A DNA stretch of 64,000 bases. Source: Candidatus Chloroploca sp. Khr17 (GTDB lineage: Bacteria > Chloroflexota > Chloroflexia > Chloroflexales > Chloroflexaceae). Position numbers and translations under genes: made by a program. Below the pieces are notes generated by a model. That model had not been told where the DNA came from. It saw only the letters and a program-made list of their open reading frames with translations, and ran no database searches. Below, piece after piece: positions 19,248 to 28,412 of the stretch. Location: positions 1 through 64,000 of the forward strand of contig NZ_RYFF01000014.1 of the NCBI RefSeq assembly GCF_004138165.1. Reading direction: 5' to 3'. Each line of letters begins with the position of its first letter. Positions within the stretch are counted from its first letter, which is position 1.

Positions 19248-19805
19248 ATGACTGATCTGAAATTTAATGTTGCGCAACTGCTCCGTGAAGAGATGGGGGC
19301 GCGCCGGGATTATACCTTTACCGAAGCGGCCTTGGTTCTTGATGAGCAGTTGATCTTGCGTGACATCAGCGGCAGCGTTCGTTTTACCCGCACGGCGACA
19401 GGTGTGTGGGCGAGAGTGCAGGCCGAGGGGGTTGTTCAGCTTCTGTGCGTTCGTTCACTGGAAGAGTTTGAATACCCGGTCACGGTTGAATTTGCCGATC
19501 AATTCCATTCGGTGATCGATATCTTCTCTGGGGGGGGCTTGGCACCCCCGATTGAAGAAGATCCGTTCTTTCTCAATGAGTTGCATATGGCCGATATCGG
19601 CAAAGCACTCCGTGAGTATACGTTGCTTGAGTTACCGCTCAATCCGGTCAGTCCAGCCTATCGTGATCAACCTATCCAGTATACGGTGCAGTCTGATGGG
19701 CTTGAAGCTGAGACCGAAGGTGACGTGGGTGAGGGTGAAGAGACTGAAGTTTCGCTTGAGGCTTTGAAGGCCTGGGCTGAACGCCATAATCGTAAGAATA
19801 AGTAG
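19248..19805 (+). CDS. YceD/DUF177-like protein
   Basis: A 185-residue protein of the DUF177/YceD type: N-terminal LKFNVAQLLREEMGARRDYTF, then a sandwich-like core with LLCVRSLEEFEYPVTVEF and an acidic C-terminus ending VSLEALKAWAERHNRKNK. The usual CxRC pair is reduced to one cysteine (LLCVRSLEEF). The family is almost always next to rpmF and is linked to 23S rRNA accumulation or ribosome assembly (family knowledge). The ATG at 19248 starts the conserved part; rpmF follows after 12 bases. Confidence 0.88.
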   Translation: MTDLKFNVAQLLREEMGARRDYTFTEAALVLDEQLILRDISGSVRFTRTATGVWARVQAEGVVQLLCVRSLEEFEYPVTVEFADQFHSVIDIFSGGGLAPPIEEDPFFLNELHMADIGKALREYTLLELPLNPVSPAYRDQPIQYTVQSDGLEAETEGDVGEGEETEVSLEALKAWAERHNRKNK

Positions 19806-19817
19806 GAGAGCAGAGAG

Positions 19818-20006
19818 ATGGGTGCAGTTCCAAAACGAAAAGTGTCGCGACATCGCCGTGGCAATCGTCGCCAGCATCTGGCCTTGACGCCACCAGTGAT
19901 CGTGACGTGTCCGGCTTGTGGTAAACCAATGCGCGCTCATTACACCTGCAAAGCCTGTGGTACCTACAAAGGCCGTCAGGTTGTAGTGATGCCCCAGCCA
20001 GAATAG
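19818..20006 (+). CDS. rpmF: 50S ribosomal protein L32, zinc-binding form
   Basis: A 62-residue L32. GAVPKRKVSRHRRGNRRQHL opens it and CPAC (x9) CKAC forms the zinc ribbon of the C+ type. AGGAG lies before the ATG. It is placed between yceD and fabH as in many bacteria, although plsX, often between rpmF and fabH, is absent. Confidence 0.97.
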   Translation: MGAVPKRKVSRHRRGNRRQHLALTPPVIVTCPACGKPMRAHYTCKACGTYKGRQVVVMPQPE

Positions 20007-20026
20007 GCTGACTGGTGACACTCTCT

Positions 20027-21031
20027 ATGCCACGTTATGCGGCAATTACTGGCTGGGGCCTGGCTGTCCCGCGTCGTGTTGTAACCAATGCTGAGCTTGC
20101 TCGGCAGATGGACACTTCTGATGAGTGGATTCAGAGCAGGACGGGGATTGCTCAGCGTTATGTTGCCAGTGCTGATGAGCCGACCTCAATGTTAGCTGCG
20201 GCAGCTGGTCGTCATGCTCTGGCGCAAGCCGGTGTGTTGCCTGCGGACGTTGATACGATTATTGTCGCGACGTGTACGCCTGATCGTCCTTTTCCCGCTA
20301 CTGCGTGCAGTGTTCAACGCTTGCTTGAGATTCCTCGGGCCGGGGCGTTTGATCTTGCCGCCGCGTGTAGCGGGTTTGTGTATGGCTTGAGTGTCGGTTC
20401 TAGCCTCGTGCAGAGCGGGATGAGCCGGACGCTTTTGCTTGTCGGGGCCGATATTTTTACCCACCTGATCAACTGGCAGGATCGTAATACGAGTGTCCTG
20501 TTTGGTGATGGGGCCGGGGCTGTAGTGCTACAGGCGAGTGAGCAACCCCTGGGGTTGCTTGCCTCAAACGTAGGGTCGTGGGGTGATGGCGAAACTATGA
20601 TGGCCGTGGATGCTGGTGGGACGCTGCTGCCCGCGACCCCCGAACTGCTGGCACAGGGACGCCAGTATGTCTATATGAACGGGCGTGAAATCTTCAAGCA
20701 CGCTGTCCGTGGTATGTGTGAATCGTCAGAGCGTGCCCTTGCCGATGCTGGTATCACGCTCGATGAGATCACCCTGGTGGTGCCACATCAGGCCAATGTA
20801 CGTATTATTGAAGCGGTGGCAAAACGGCTGGGCTTGCCAATGGAACGCTGTTTTGTCAATCTGGATCGTTATGGCAATACATCAGCTGCTTCTGTCCCGA
20901 TTGCACTCAGCGAGGCGGCCCAGCAGGGACGCATCGTTCCAGGCGATCTCGTGTTGCTGACTGCTTTTGGCGGCGGGTTAACATGGGGGTCGGCGGTGGT
21001 ACGCTGGGGTAGCCCGGCAGCCCGTGGTTGA
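20027..21031 (+). CDS. fabH: Beta-ketoacyl-ACP synthase III
   Basis: A 334-residue KAS III, which condenses acyl-CoA with malonyl-ACP to start fatty acid synthesis. The triad is visible: Cys114 (AAACSGF), His254 (VVPHQANVRI) and Asn284 (YGNTSAAS). GDGAGAVVLQ and the C-terminal GGGLTWGSAVVRW also fit. The ATG at 20027 gives the usual start (PRYAAITGWG). A GTG at 20015 would add four residues, and neither has a strong SD. Confidence 0.96.
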   Translation: MPRYAAITGWGLAVPRRVVTNAELARQMDTSDEWIQSRTGIAQRYVASADEPTSMLAAAAGRHALAQAGVLPADVDTIIVATCTPDRPFPATACSVQRLLEIPRAGAFDLAAACSGFVYGLSVGSSLVQSGMSRTLLLVGADIFTHLINWQDRNTSVLFGDGAGAVVLQASEQPLGLLASNVGSWGDGETMMAVDAGGTLLPATPELLAQGRQYVYMNGREIFKHAVRGMCESSERALADAGITLDEITLVVPHQANVRIIEAVAKRLGLPMERCFVNLDRYGNTSAASVPIALSEAAQQGRIVPGDLVLLTAFGGGLTWGSAVVRWGSPAARG

Positions 21032-21076
21032 GGCGAGCTTACTCGCAGGCATTGTTTGACGATCCGAAACGCAATG

Positions 21077-21133
21077 ACGCAAAGTTGTCAGTCCAGTGCG
21101 CGTACGCCCACGTTCTGAACCTTTGCGTTTTTG
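21077..21133 (+). terminator. Long-loop hairpin with T-run between fabH and fabD
   Basis: ACGCAAAG (21077-21084) pairs with CTTTGCGT (21121-21128), enclosing a 36-base loop that itself holds the palindrome GCGTACGC. TTTTTG follows at once. It could be a branched terminator or attenuator in the 145-base fabH-fabD spacer. Low certainty because of the loop length. Confidence 0.35.
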
Positions 21134-21176
21134 TGTGTGGGTCACCAAAACCTATGAAAGGTGCAGTGGCATCTCT

Positions 21177-22139
21177 ATGACACAGGCATGGATTTTTCCG
21201 GGGCAGGGCTCGCAAATGGTGGGAATGGGGCGGGATCTCTATGATCAATCGCCTGCGGCACGGGCAGTCTTTGATGAGGCTGATGATGTGCTTGGGTTCG
21301 CACTGAGCCGTCTCTGTTTCGAGGGGCCTGAGGATGTCTTAATGGCGACCGAGAATGCCCAGCCAGCCCTGCTTACGATGAGCACGGCCGTATTGCGTTC
21401 GCTCGAAGAAGCTCGGGGGATGTCGCTACCGCCACCAGCTGCTGTGGCCGGGCATAGTCTTGGGGAATATTCCGCGCTGGTTGCAGGTGGGGCGCTCGAT
21501 TTTGCCGATGCCGTTCGCCTGGTGCGGCAGCGTGGTGAACTGATGGCCCAGGCCCGTGATGGCAGTATGGCTGCTGTGATCGGGTTACCCGAAGACGATC
21601 TCGACCAGGTTTGCCGGGAAGTGAGTGCATCGCTTGCCGATCATCCTGAACCGGTACGGACGATTGTAGTTGCCAACTATAACGCACCTGACCAGTTGGT
21701 GATCAGTGGCAGCACCCTGGCTGTTGAGCAGGCCTCGATCCTGGCCAAGATTCGTGGGGCCAAGCGCGTATTGCCGTTGCGGGTAAGTGCCGCCTTTCAT
21801 TCGCCCTTGATGCGGCATGCCGCTGATGGCATGGCATGGGCAATTCGTTCGGTGGGTGTACGTGATCTGCACATCCCGTTGATTGCGAATGTTACGGCTG
21901 AGCCGTTGCTCAAGGCGGACGAGGTGCGTTACGAAGCCGTTGCTCAGGTGGTGGCCCCGGTACGCTGGATTGCGTCGGTACAGCGCATGGTGCAGGATGG
22001 CGTCTCAGCCTTTCTTGAGTTGGGCCCGGGCAAAGCGCTTACCGGGCTTGTCCGGCGGATCGCCCCCAACACCCGTTTGATCAACCTCAGCACGAGTGAT
22101 GATGTCCGTGCCTTTGCCCTTGACCGCGAGGCGGACTAA
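21177..22139 (+). CDS. fabD: Malonyl-CoA:ACP transacylase
   Basis: A 320-residue FabD, which loads malonate onto ACP. FPGQGSQMVGMGRDLY, the nucleophile Ser94 in AGHSLGEYSA, His208 in AAFHSPLM and the C-terminal ELGPGKALTGLVRRI assign it. The ATG at 21177 is chosen from the family start (MTQAWIFPGQGSQ); the SD is weak. fabG and acpP do not follow, so the fatty-acid cluster is incomplete here. Confidence 0.96.
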   Translation: MTQAWIFPGQGSQMVGMGRDLYDQSPAARAVFDEADDVLGFALSRLCFEGPEDVLMATENAQPALLTMSTAVLRSLEEARGMSLPPPAAVAGHSLGEYSALVAGGALDFADAVRLVRQRGELMAQARDGSMAAVIGLPEDDLDQVCREVSASLADHPEPVRTIVVANYNAPDQLVISGSTLAVEQASILAKIRGAKRVLPLRVSAAFHSPLMRHAADGMAWAIRSVGVRDLHIPLIANVTAEPLLKADEVRYEAVAQVVAPVRWIASVQRMVQDGVSAFLELGPGKALTGLVRRIAPNTRLINLSTSDDVRAFALDREAD

Positions 22140-22194
22140 ATCGTCTGGCGCAAAGAAGACCGGTTGTTTGACGCAGAGTGGTTGTGACAAGGCA

Positions 22195-22221
22195 AAAGCC
22201 GGAGGGACTTCCTCCGGCTTT
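22195..22221 (+). terminator. Hairpin terminator after fabD
   Basis: AAAGCCGGAGG, loop GACTT, CCTCCGGCTTT: a perfect 11-bp stem 55 bases after the fabD stop, with A-rich and T-rich edges that make it look like an intrinsic terminator. Confidence 0.85.
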
Positions 22222-22973
22222 GCACTGAATGAACAAGCTTTGTATTTCACGTAACGACCGATACCAAAAGTTCCAACGTGCGTGCAAGATCCGAGAGACT
22301 CCCATGTACGTTCAGTTTAGTGAGCTTCCGTCATACGTACAAGTTTCCCTAGAAATACACCCTTCGTTCAGTTCCCTTCTGATTGCCGACGTGCAAATCC
22401 AACCTTATTTGATGCCTCAAGGGTATGTGATCGACCCGTTGAGCAGCTTAAACTCATCTACTTATCTCTAGCAGACCCTAGGCTGCTCCACCATTTGCAG
22501 GAACTAGAAGTACTCCTGCTGGCTAGCTTTTGCTTGCGGGTATGGCTCATATCTGTGCGTGGGTTTACTTTACTGTACCACACGGCTTGAGCTTTGCCAC
22601 GAGAGGCAACCATTGCACGCGCAGAGCATCTGATCACTCAGTCAGCGATCCAGCGCTTGTCTGTCAATCTCCCTATGATAACACCCGGTGCTTATCATAT
22701 TTCCCCTGACGTACGCAACCCCCTCAAAAAACCTTTTTCTTTACAACGAGAAGATAGCGCTTGTGCGTTTGTTGCACGTTTTCGATTGTTTATGTACTCT
22801 GGTTTCGAACTGTTCCCCTGAGGCTTCAGCCAGATCATAGCATTCTTACGCCAAATATGCAAGACTTTCATCGCCTCTTAACGATAATAAACCTTTTTTG
22901 GGGCGTTATACGTCTGTTATGCGCCAAAAGACACAAAGAATGCACATGAGTTTTTCTTGTAACTGTAAAGCGT
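22222..22973. other. AT-richer intergenic region without a supported gene
   Basis: About 750 bases lie between the fabD terminator and the 3' end of the desaturase gene. Base composition is visibly lower in GC than the surroundings. Short open frames exist (22229-22471, 22594-22821) but have no SD, no recognisable residues and unusual composition. There is no tRNA-like T-loop. A partial TTTTGG/CCAAAA hairpin near 22898-22932 could serve as the 3' end of the leftward operon. Otherwise I see nothing identifiable. Confidence 0.6.
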
Positions 22974-24467
22974 TTATGCGTGATCGGCCAGCACACGTTC
23001 GGCCACAGCACGGCCAGAGAGTAGCACAAGGGGAATACCGCCACCTGGGTGGGTGCCACCACCAACAAAATAGAGGTGACGGAGGCCACGTGCGCGCAGG
23101 GGAGGGCGAAGGAAGGCAGAGAAACGGTTATTCGAGGCGAGGCCATAGATAGCGCCGCCAGCGGCATTGTAGATAGACGCGATCGTTGCCGGTGTCCAGA
23201 TCTGCTCGTACACAATCTCGTCCTGCAAGTTCGTCAGGCCCATCCGTTCCAGCTTGCGCACCACTAGATCGCGATATGGTTCAGCCTCGTGCTGCCAGCA
23301 AACCCGGTCGTTGACGACAGGTGCATTGACAAGGACAAAGAGATTCATGTGGCCGGGAGGGGCGTGGTCAGGATCGGTGAGGCATGTAGCCGCCACGTAG
23401 ATCGTCGGATCAACAGGAGGGACACCTTTCTCAAAGATGGCTGCAAATTCACCAGAATAATCAGTGCTAAAGAAAATATTATGATGCGCCAACTGTTTGT
23501 AGACTCGTTTGACACCAAGAAAAAGCACGAAACCACTACACGATGGTTCGAGGCGAGCCAGTTGACGCGCTATGCGGGTTTGCCCAGGCAAGAGCGCCTG
23601 ATACGCATAGCGTGGATCGGCATTGACAATGACTCGCTGCGCCCAGAGCACCGCGCCATCGGCAAGGCGGACCCCCATTGCGACACCGTTGTGCTCGAGA
23701 ATCTCGGTGACTGGACTATTACAGCGTATCTCGACGCCCAGTTCTTCGGCGAGGCGTTGGAGGGCAACCGCGAGGGCATACATGCCACCGCGCACATACC
23801 AGCCGCCCTCGGCCATTTCGATATAAGCAATGACATTGAAAGTTGCTGGTGAGAGATAGGGCGAAGAGCCATTGTAGGTCGCATAGCGATTGAAGACCTG
23901 GCGGAGATAGGGGCTGCGGAAGAACGAACGCACAGCGGCATCGACACTCCGCAGCGCATCAATGCGCGGGCCATCCCGCAGCAGGCGAGGGGTAATCAGT
24001 TCACGCAGACCATCGAAGGGTTTGAGCAAAAAATTATCGGCTACCGCATCATAGATCTGTGACGTATGGGCCAGAAAGCGAAAGAAACCGGTCACATCAG
24101 CGGGGGCGAGGTGCTGGATCTCCTGGATCAACTGAGGCAAGCGTTGCCAGGCATTGAATGACGTGCCATCGGGCCACTGATAGCGACAGGTTGGTTCGAT
24201 CTGTTCAAGGTGCAGATACGCATCCGCTTGGCGCCCAGCCGCAGCGAAAAGTTCCCTGATGACCCAGGGCATGGTGAGCAATGAAGGTCCCGTATCAAAG
24301 GTATAGCCCTGGTCAGTGACGAGGTTGAGCTTGCCGCCGACGCGAGCATTCTTCTCGAGGATCAAGACGCGGTGGCCTTGTGTAGCGAGGTGAATCGCTG
24401 TAGCGAGGCCACCGAGTCCTGCGCCTACAATGATGGTTGGTTTCGTTGCCTGGGATGTGCGCACCAT
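22974..24467 (-). CDS. CrtI/CrtN-family carotenoid desaturase or related oxidoreductase
   Basis: A 497-residue FAD-dependent amine-oxidase-fold protein. The Rossmann motif IIVGAGLGGLATAIHLATQG is followed by LEKNARVGGKL near the N-terminus. The C-terminal signature GGGTHPGGGIPLVLLSG places it in the phytoene desaturase family. This family includes phytoene desaturases, diapophytoene desaturases and carotenoid oxidases, and I cannot choose among them. The ATG (or a TTG one codon earlier) is 5 bases after the CpaF-like stop codon, so it looks co-transcribed with a secretion-type ATPase. No other carotenoid gene is in the window. Confidence 0.88.
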   Translation of the reverse strand: MVRTSQATKPTIIVGAGLGGLATAIHLATQGHRVLILEKNARVGGKLNLVTDQGYTFDTGPSLLTMPWVIRELFAAAGRQADAYLHLEQIEPTCRYQWPDGTSFNAWQRLPQLIQEIQHLAPADVTGFFRFLAHTSQIYDAVADNFLLKPFDGLRELITPRLLRDGPRIDALRSVDAAVRSFFRSPYLRQVFNRYATYNGSSPYLSPATFNVIAYIEMAEGGWYVRGGMYALAVALQRLAEELGVEIRCNSPVTEILEHNGVAMGVRLADGAVLWAQRVIVNADPRYAYQALLPGQTRIARQLARLEPSCSGFVLFLGVKRVYKQLAHHNIFFSTDYSGEFAAIFEKGVPPVDPTIYVAATCLTDPDHAPPGHMNLFVLVNAPVVNDRVCWQHEAEPYRDLVVRKLERMGLTNLQDEIVYEQIWTPATIASIYNAAGGAIYGLASNNRFSAFLRPPLRARGLRHLYFVGGGTHPGGGIPLVLLSGRAVAERVLADHA

Positions 24468-24472
24468 CAAGC

Positions 24473-25957
24473 TTAGCGTCGTTTCTGGCCCGGGATTTGG
24501 GCTCCAAAAATACTGGGGGGCAACTTAAAGCCGTGGGCTTCGAGTCGCGGAGTAAAGCGTGGACGCACCCCGGTCGGACGCATTTCGGTCTCAATTTTGC
24601 CTTCGGGCGACTTGCCGAGCATTTCGAGCTTAAAGATATCCTGGAGGACCACGGTATCGCCTTCCATGCCCTGAACTTCGGTAATGTAGGAAATCTTGCG
24701 TTGCCCATCATCGAGGCGGGTCTGCTGGACAATAATATCAATTGCCGAGGCAATCTGCTCACGGATGACCCTGAGGGGCAGATCCATGCCGGCCATCATC
24801 GACATTGTCTCCATACGGGCGAGGGCGTCGCGGGGTGCATTGGCGTGGAGCGTCGTCAGCGAGCCATCGTGGCCAGTATTCATTGCCTGGAGCATATCGA
24901 GCGTTTCGCCGCCACGGCACTCACCGATGACAACGCGTTCAGGGCGCATACGCAGCGAGTTAATGACCAGGTCGCGGATCTGCACACGACCGCTGCCGTC
25001 CACTTCAGCGGGTTTGGCCTCGAGGCGCACGACGTGATCCTGGGCAAGTTGCAACTCGGCGCTATCTTCGATGGTCACAATGCGCTCTTCCTCGGGAATG
25101 AAATTCGAGAGCACATTTAGCAGGGTCGTTTTACCAGAGCCAGTGCCGCCAGAGACCACAATATTGAGGCGCGAGACGACACAGGCACGCAAAAACTCGG
25201 CCATCTCGACCGTGAGCGACCCATAGCGGATCAAGTCATCAATTTTGAGTTTATTCTTGGCGAACTTACGGATCGTGACGGTTGATCCATCAATTGAGCA
25301 GGGAGGAATAATCGCATTGACCCGCGAGCCATCAGGCAGACGGGCATCAACCATCGGCCACTTGCGATCCACGCGGCGTCCAAGGGGGCGGATAATACGG
25401 TCAATGACTTTCAAGACATGCTCTTCGCTCGCAAAGTGCACACTTGTAAGCTTCACCTTGCCCTTCTGTTCAACGTAGACGCGATGGGGCCCATTGACCA
25501 TAACCTCACTAATGCTATCATCATTCAGCAATTGTTGGATTGGCCCGAAGCCCATCAACTCATCACAAACCATGGTAAAGAGATGTTTGACCTGATCGGG
25601 TGGGAGGCTCACCCCTGACTGTTGATAGACACGGGCGAAGCGTTCTTGCAGCAATTTTTCGGTTTCAGGTGAATTCTTCAACTCGGTCTGATTGCCGAGT
25701 GAAGCCTGAATGCGGTCAACACACCAAAGCGAGAGTTCGAGCATCCGCTGCTGGTCATCAGGTTGAACCGCATCCTGTACTACCGGACTGGACATACCAA
25801 GGCCACGGGGCGACTCAACTGGTGCAGCGGGTGGTGGCATAGGGGTTTGCACTGGTGGTGGTGGAGCCACGGTACTCAACGGAGTTGATCGAGTTGTGAC
25901 GGGCTCACTTGTTTGTGGAGTGCCACTATTGCCACCGAGCCGTTTTAGCAGAGACAT
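24473..25957 (-). CDS. CpaF/TadA-type secretion ATPase
   Basis: A 494-residue ATPase of the type II/IV secretion family. The N-terminus is Pro-rich and probably disordered (residues 10-60). The N-terminal ATPase domain has [20 protein letters not shown], the Walker A is GGTGSGKTT at 270-278, the Walker B region [16 protein letters not shown] at 341-356, and the His-box [12 protein letters not shown] follows. In Tad pilus loci it drives pilus assembly together with tadB and tadC, but neither is adjacent here. The ATG at 25957 follows GGAGGTGG; a longer in-frame start does not. Confidence 0.92.
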   Translation of the reverse strand: MSLLKRLGGNSGTPQTSEPVTTRSTPLSTVAPPPPVQTPMPPPAAPVESPRGLGMSSPVVQDAVQPDDQQRMLELSLWCVDRIQASLGNQTELKNSPETEKLLQERFARVYQQSGVSLPPDQVKHLFTMVCDELMGFGPIQQLLNDDSISEVMVNGPHRVYVEQKGKVKLTSVHFASEEHVLKVIDRIIRPLGRRVDRKWPMVDARLPDGSRVNAIIPPCSIDGSTVTIRKFAKNKLKIDDLIRYGSLTVEMAEFLRACVVSRLNIVVSGGTGSGKTTLLNVLSNFIPEEERIVTIEDSAELQLAQDHVVRLEAKPAEVDGSGRVQIRDLVINSLRMRPERVVIGECRGGETLDMLQAMNTGHDGSLTTLHANAPRDALARMETMSMMAGMDLPLRVIREQIASAIDIIVQQTRLDDGQRKISYITEVQGMEGDTVVLQDIFKLEMLGKSPEGKIETEMRPTGVRPRFTPRLEAHGFKLPPSIFGAQIPGQKRR

Positions 25958-26083
25958 ACACCACCTCCGTTTGCTAGGGGCCATGCGAGCGAGGGTCAAG
26001 GACACATCAGTTTGCGGAAAGGAAGAGACGTGCAGCGTCAACGTCTTGGACATAAGATCTACTTAGAGCATAGCATAACACCA

Positions 26084-27472
26084 TTACCCAAGCTGCACAA
26101 AATAGGCTTCGCAGGCGCGATCGATCAATTCACGGCTCATATTGGGAGGAATAGCGCGATACTTGGCTTCATCAAGGATCTGGTCGCAGAGATCGCGGGG
26201 ATGGCAGGCGCGCAGATCGCGTCCGACCTTCATATAATGTTCTTGCAACAGATGGCGCAACCCCTCATCGCTATACGGAATCTTCTTGGACTTGCAAACG
26301 AGTTGAAAGATCGCACGAAACTCAGTTGGCGAGGGATTAGGAACCTCGATTTTATGCCGGATGCGACGGAGGAAGGCATCATCGACGAGTTCTTTTGGAT
26401 CGAGGTTGGTCGAGAAGATAATCAAGACATCGAAAGGCACCTGGAGTTTCTTGCCGGTCTGGAGGGCGAGGTAATCGACCTTCTTCTCGAGGGGCACGAT
26501 CCAGCGATTGAGCAGATCCTGGGGTCGGCACTTCTGGCGTCCGAAGTCATCGATAAGAAAGAGGCCCCCGTTGGCTTTGAGTTGGAACGGAGCCTCATAG
26601 ACCTTGGAGATCGGGTCATAGATCAATTCAAGTTGTTCGAGGATCAATTCGCCACCGACGACCACGCGGGGGCGGCGGCAGACGAGCCAGCGTGCATCGG
26701 GGAAACTGGCATTGCTACCGGCGGCCTTGTTGCCAAAGGGTGTAGCAACAACTTCGACATGACCGACTTCATGCTGTTGCACAACCTGGTGATTGAGTGG
26801 GTCAAAGAGCTTGACAATTTGACCATCAATTTCGATCGCATATGGAATCAAGACATAGCCGGCAAGCATGTTTGAAATACCTTCAGCGATCGTCGTTTTG
26901 CCATTTCCGGGGGGGCCATAGAGAAAGAGCGAACGCGCCGAATTTGCGGCAGGCCCGATACGATCGAGCATCTTCTCATTGACCACCAGGTGGCTAAAGG
27001 CCTGGCGGATCGTCTGCTGATCAATGACCATATCACCGATCTGCTGACGGTGGCACATTTCGAGGTACTCATCGAGCGGAACGGGGGCCGGACCAGCATA
27101 CTGACTACGTTCAATCGCCTCGTGGGCACGATTACGGCCTTTGGGGGTGATAATATACTGGAAGGAACGTTCGCTAAAGCCGCCTTCAGCCCCGATGATA
27201 TCGGTAAACTCTTCGAGCTTGAGAAACTCAAGCACCTTATCGAGCACCCCAAGAAACGGCAATTTGGTCATCTCCTCAAGGCGCTGCCCAGTAATCGCAC
27301 CGGTAAAATAGATCACCTTGAGGACGTGATCGGTCAGGAACGCCATTGTGAGACCAGTTTCGGCAATGGACGAAGGTTGGCGCGGCATTGCAGGGAGCGT
27401 TGCCGCACCAGACTCACGCGATGTCTGGATAGGAGACTGGGAGCTAGGAATTTCGTGCAGCCTAATTGGCAT
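26084..27472 (-). CDS. AAA+ ATPase, orphan
   Basis: A 462-residue protein with a single AAA+ domain. Residues 40-125 form a possible winged-helix or helical region (LPFLGVLDKVLEFLKLEEFT). The Walker A GPPGNGKT is at 186-193, the Walker B GLFLIDDFG at about 303-311, sensor 1 IIFSTNLD at about 351-358, and an arginine-rich DAFLRRIRHKIEV follows. The C-terminal helical part includes GRDLRACHPRDLCDQI. The ATG at 27472 is backed by AAGGAGG. It lies between a TPR protein and a CpaF-like ATPase. I do not recognise a named family; a role in remodelling a membrane or pilus complex is a guess from context. Confidence 0.85.
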   Translation of the reverse strand: MPIRLHEIPSSQSPIQTSRESGAATLPAMPRQPSSIAETGLTMAFLTDHVLKVIYFTGAITGQRLEEMTKLPFLGVLDKVLEFLKLEEFTDIIGAEGGFSERSFQYIITPKGRNRAHEAIERSQYAGPAPVPLDEYLEMCHRQQIGDMVIDQQTIRQAFSHLVVNEKMLDRIGPAANSARSLFLYGPPGNGKTTIAEGISNMLAGYVLIPYAIEIDGQIVKLFDPLNHQVVQQHEVGHVEVVATPFGNKAAGSNASFPDARWLVCRRPRVVVGGELILEQLELIYDPISKVYEAPFQLKANGGLFLIDDFGRQKCRPQDLLNRWIVPLEKKVDYLALQTGKKLQVPFDVLIIFSTNLDPKELVDDAFLRRIRHKIEVPNPSPTEFRAIFQLVCKSKKIPYSDEGLRHLLQEHYMKVGRDLRACHPRDLCDQILDEAKYRAIPPNMSRELIDRACEAYFVQLG

Positions 27473-27521
27473 GAGGCCTCCTTGCATGACATCGAAGTGA
27501 GCCGGCATTCAGCCGACGCGA

Positions 27522-28364
27522 TCATTCTTCAATGCCATCGTCATCATCACCCATATCCTGTTCAATCTCTTCGAGGCCGATTTCTTCTTCTTCATCGGTA
27601 GCGAGATATTCTTCATCAACAACGTCAATCTCGTCGGTATGTTCTTCATCATCCAGGAGATCTTCATACTCCTCATAACGAAGACTAGAGACATAGGCAG
27701 CTGCCTCGCCGAGCTTACCAGGAAACGAGATACGGTTGCGTTGGGCGGGATCCTGATACGTCTCACGAATCAGCAAACGAACGCTGCGCGGGTCACTTTG
27801 GGCGATCGCGGCGAGATAGCGATTACCGCCATTGATCAACTCGGCGAGGCGTTGGCCAAGCTTTGGTTCAAGGCGACCAACGACAGTGCCATCGGCATCG
27901 ATCACATAGACATTGCGTCCTTCGACGCGAAAAGTCATCTTTTCGCCAGTCACGAGCGCATCGACAGCAGGTGAACGGGGCACATCAACGAGGGTTGTGA
28001 TGGCGGTTCGCCCTGTTTCGGTAATAAACATGCGCATATCAACTTGCTGGCGTGGTTTCAGATGTACCTGGCCACTCTCGAAGCCACGGGCAAGGAGAGC
28101 ATCAAGGCGAGCGACATTTTTGCGAGCAATGCTATTCGTCGGCGTAATACGCAAGGCCTGTTGGTAGGCATCGTGGGCCGCACTGTAGCGACCGAGCTCC
28201 ATCAAGGCCTTGCCAAGGCGATTGAAGGTGTCAACATCTTCGCCGAGGCCAAGGATCTGTTGATTTGTTTCCAGGGCCTCTTCCCAGCGATTCATAGCTG
28301 CGAGTTCGACGGCCTTCTCTTGCAATTTGCGACGAATGCGCTGTTTTTCATCCTGTCTGGCCAA
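27522..28364 (-). CDS. TPR protein with acidic C-terminus
   Basis: A 280-residue protein. Two TPR-like units occupy residues 15-90 (AVELAAMNRWEEALETNQQI, LGKALMELGRYSAAHDAYQQ). A middle domain of beta character follows (TTLVDVPRSPAVDALVTGEK, VVGRLEPKLGQRLAELINGG). The last 55 residues are almost entirely Asp/Glu. It starts with TTG at 28364 behind GAGGAG, 7 bases away. It has no signal peptide or TM. Probably a cytoplasmic scaffold for the neighbouring ATPases (inference). Confidence 0.82.
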   Translation of the reverse strand: MARQDEKQRIRRKLQEKAVELAAMNRWEEALETNQQILGLGEDVDTFNRLGKALMELGRYSAAHDAYQQALRITPTNSIARKNVARLDALLARGFESGQVHLKPRQQVDMRMFITETGRTAITTLVDVPRSPAVDALVTGEKMTFRVEGRNVYVIDADGTVVGRLEPKLGQRLAELINGGNRYLAAIAQSDPRSVRLLIRETYQDPAQRNRISFPGKLGEAAAYVSSLRYEEYEDLLDDEEHTDEIDVVDEEYLATDEEEEIGLEEIEQDMGDDDDGIEE

Positions 28365-28412
28365 AGCGGACTCCTCTACTCTCTATTGATGTTTGCACGA
28401 AAGACGACACAT

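Noticed and set aside
22229..22821. Two short plus-strand reading frames in the 22.2-23.0 kb gap
   Set aside because: No SD, no recognisable motif, and amino-acid composition unlike neighbouring proteins; treated as chance frames in non-coding DNA.
22500..22960. Possible tRNA or small RNA in the AT-rich gap
   Set aside because: No T-loop (GGTTCGANTCC-like) sequence, acceptor stem or CCA end could be found on either strand.
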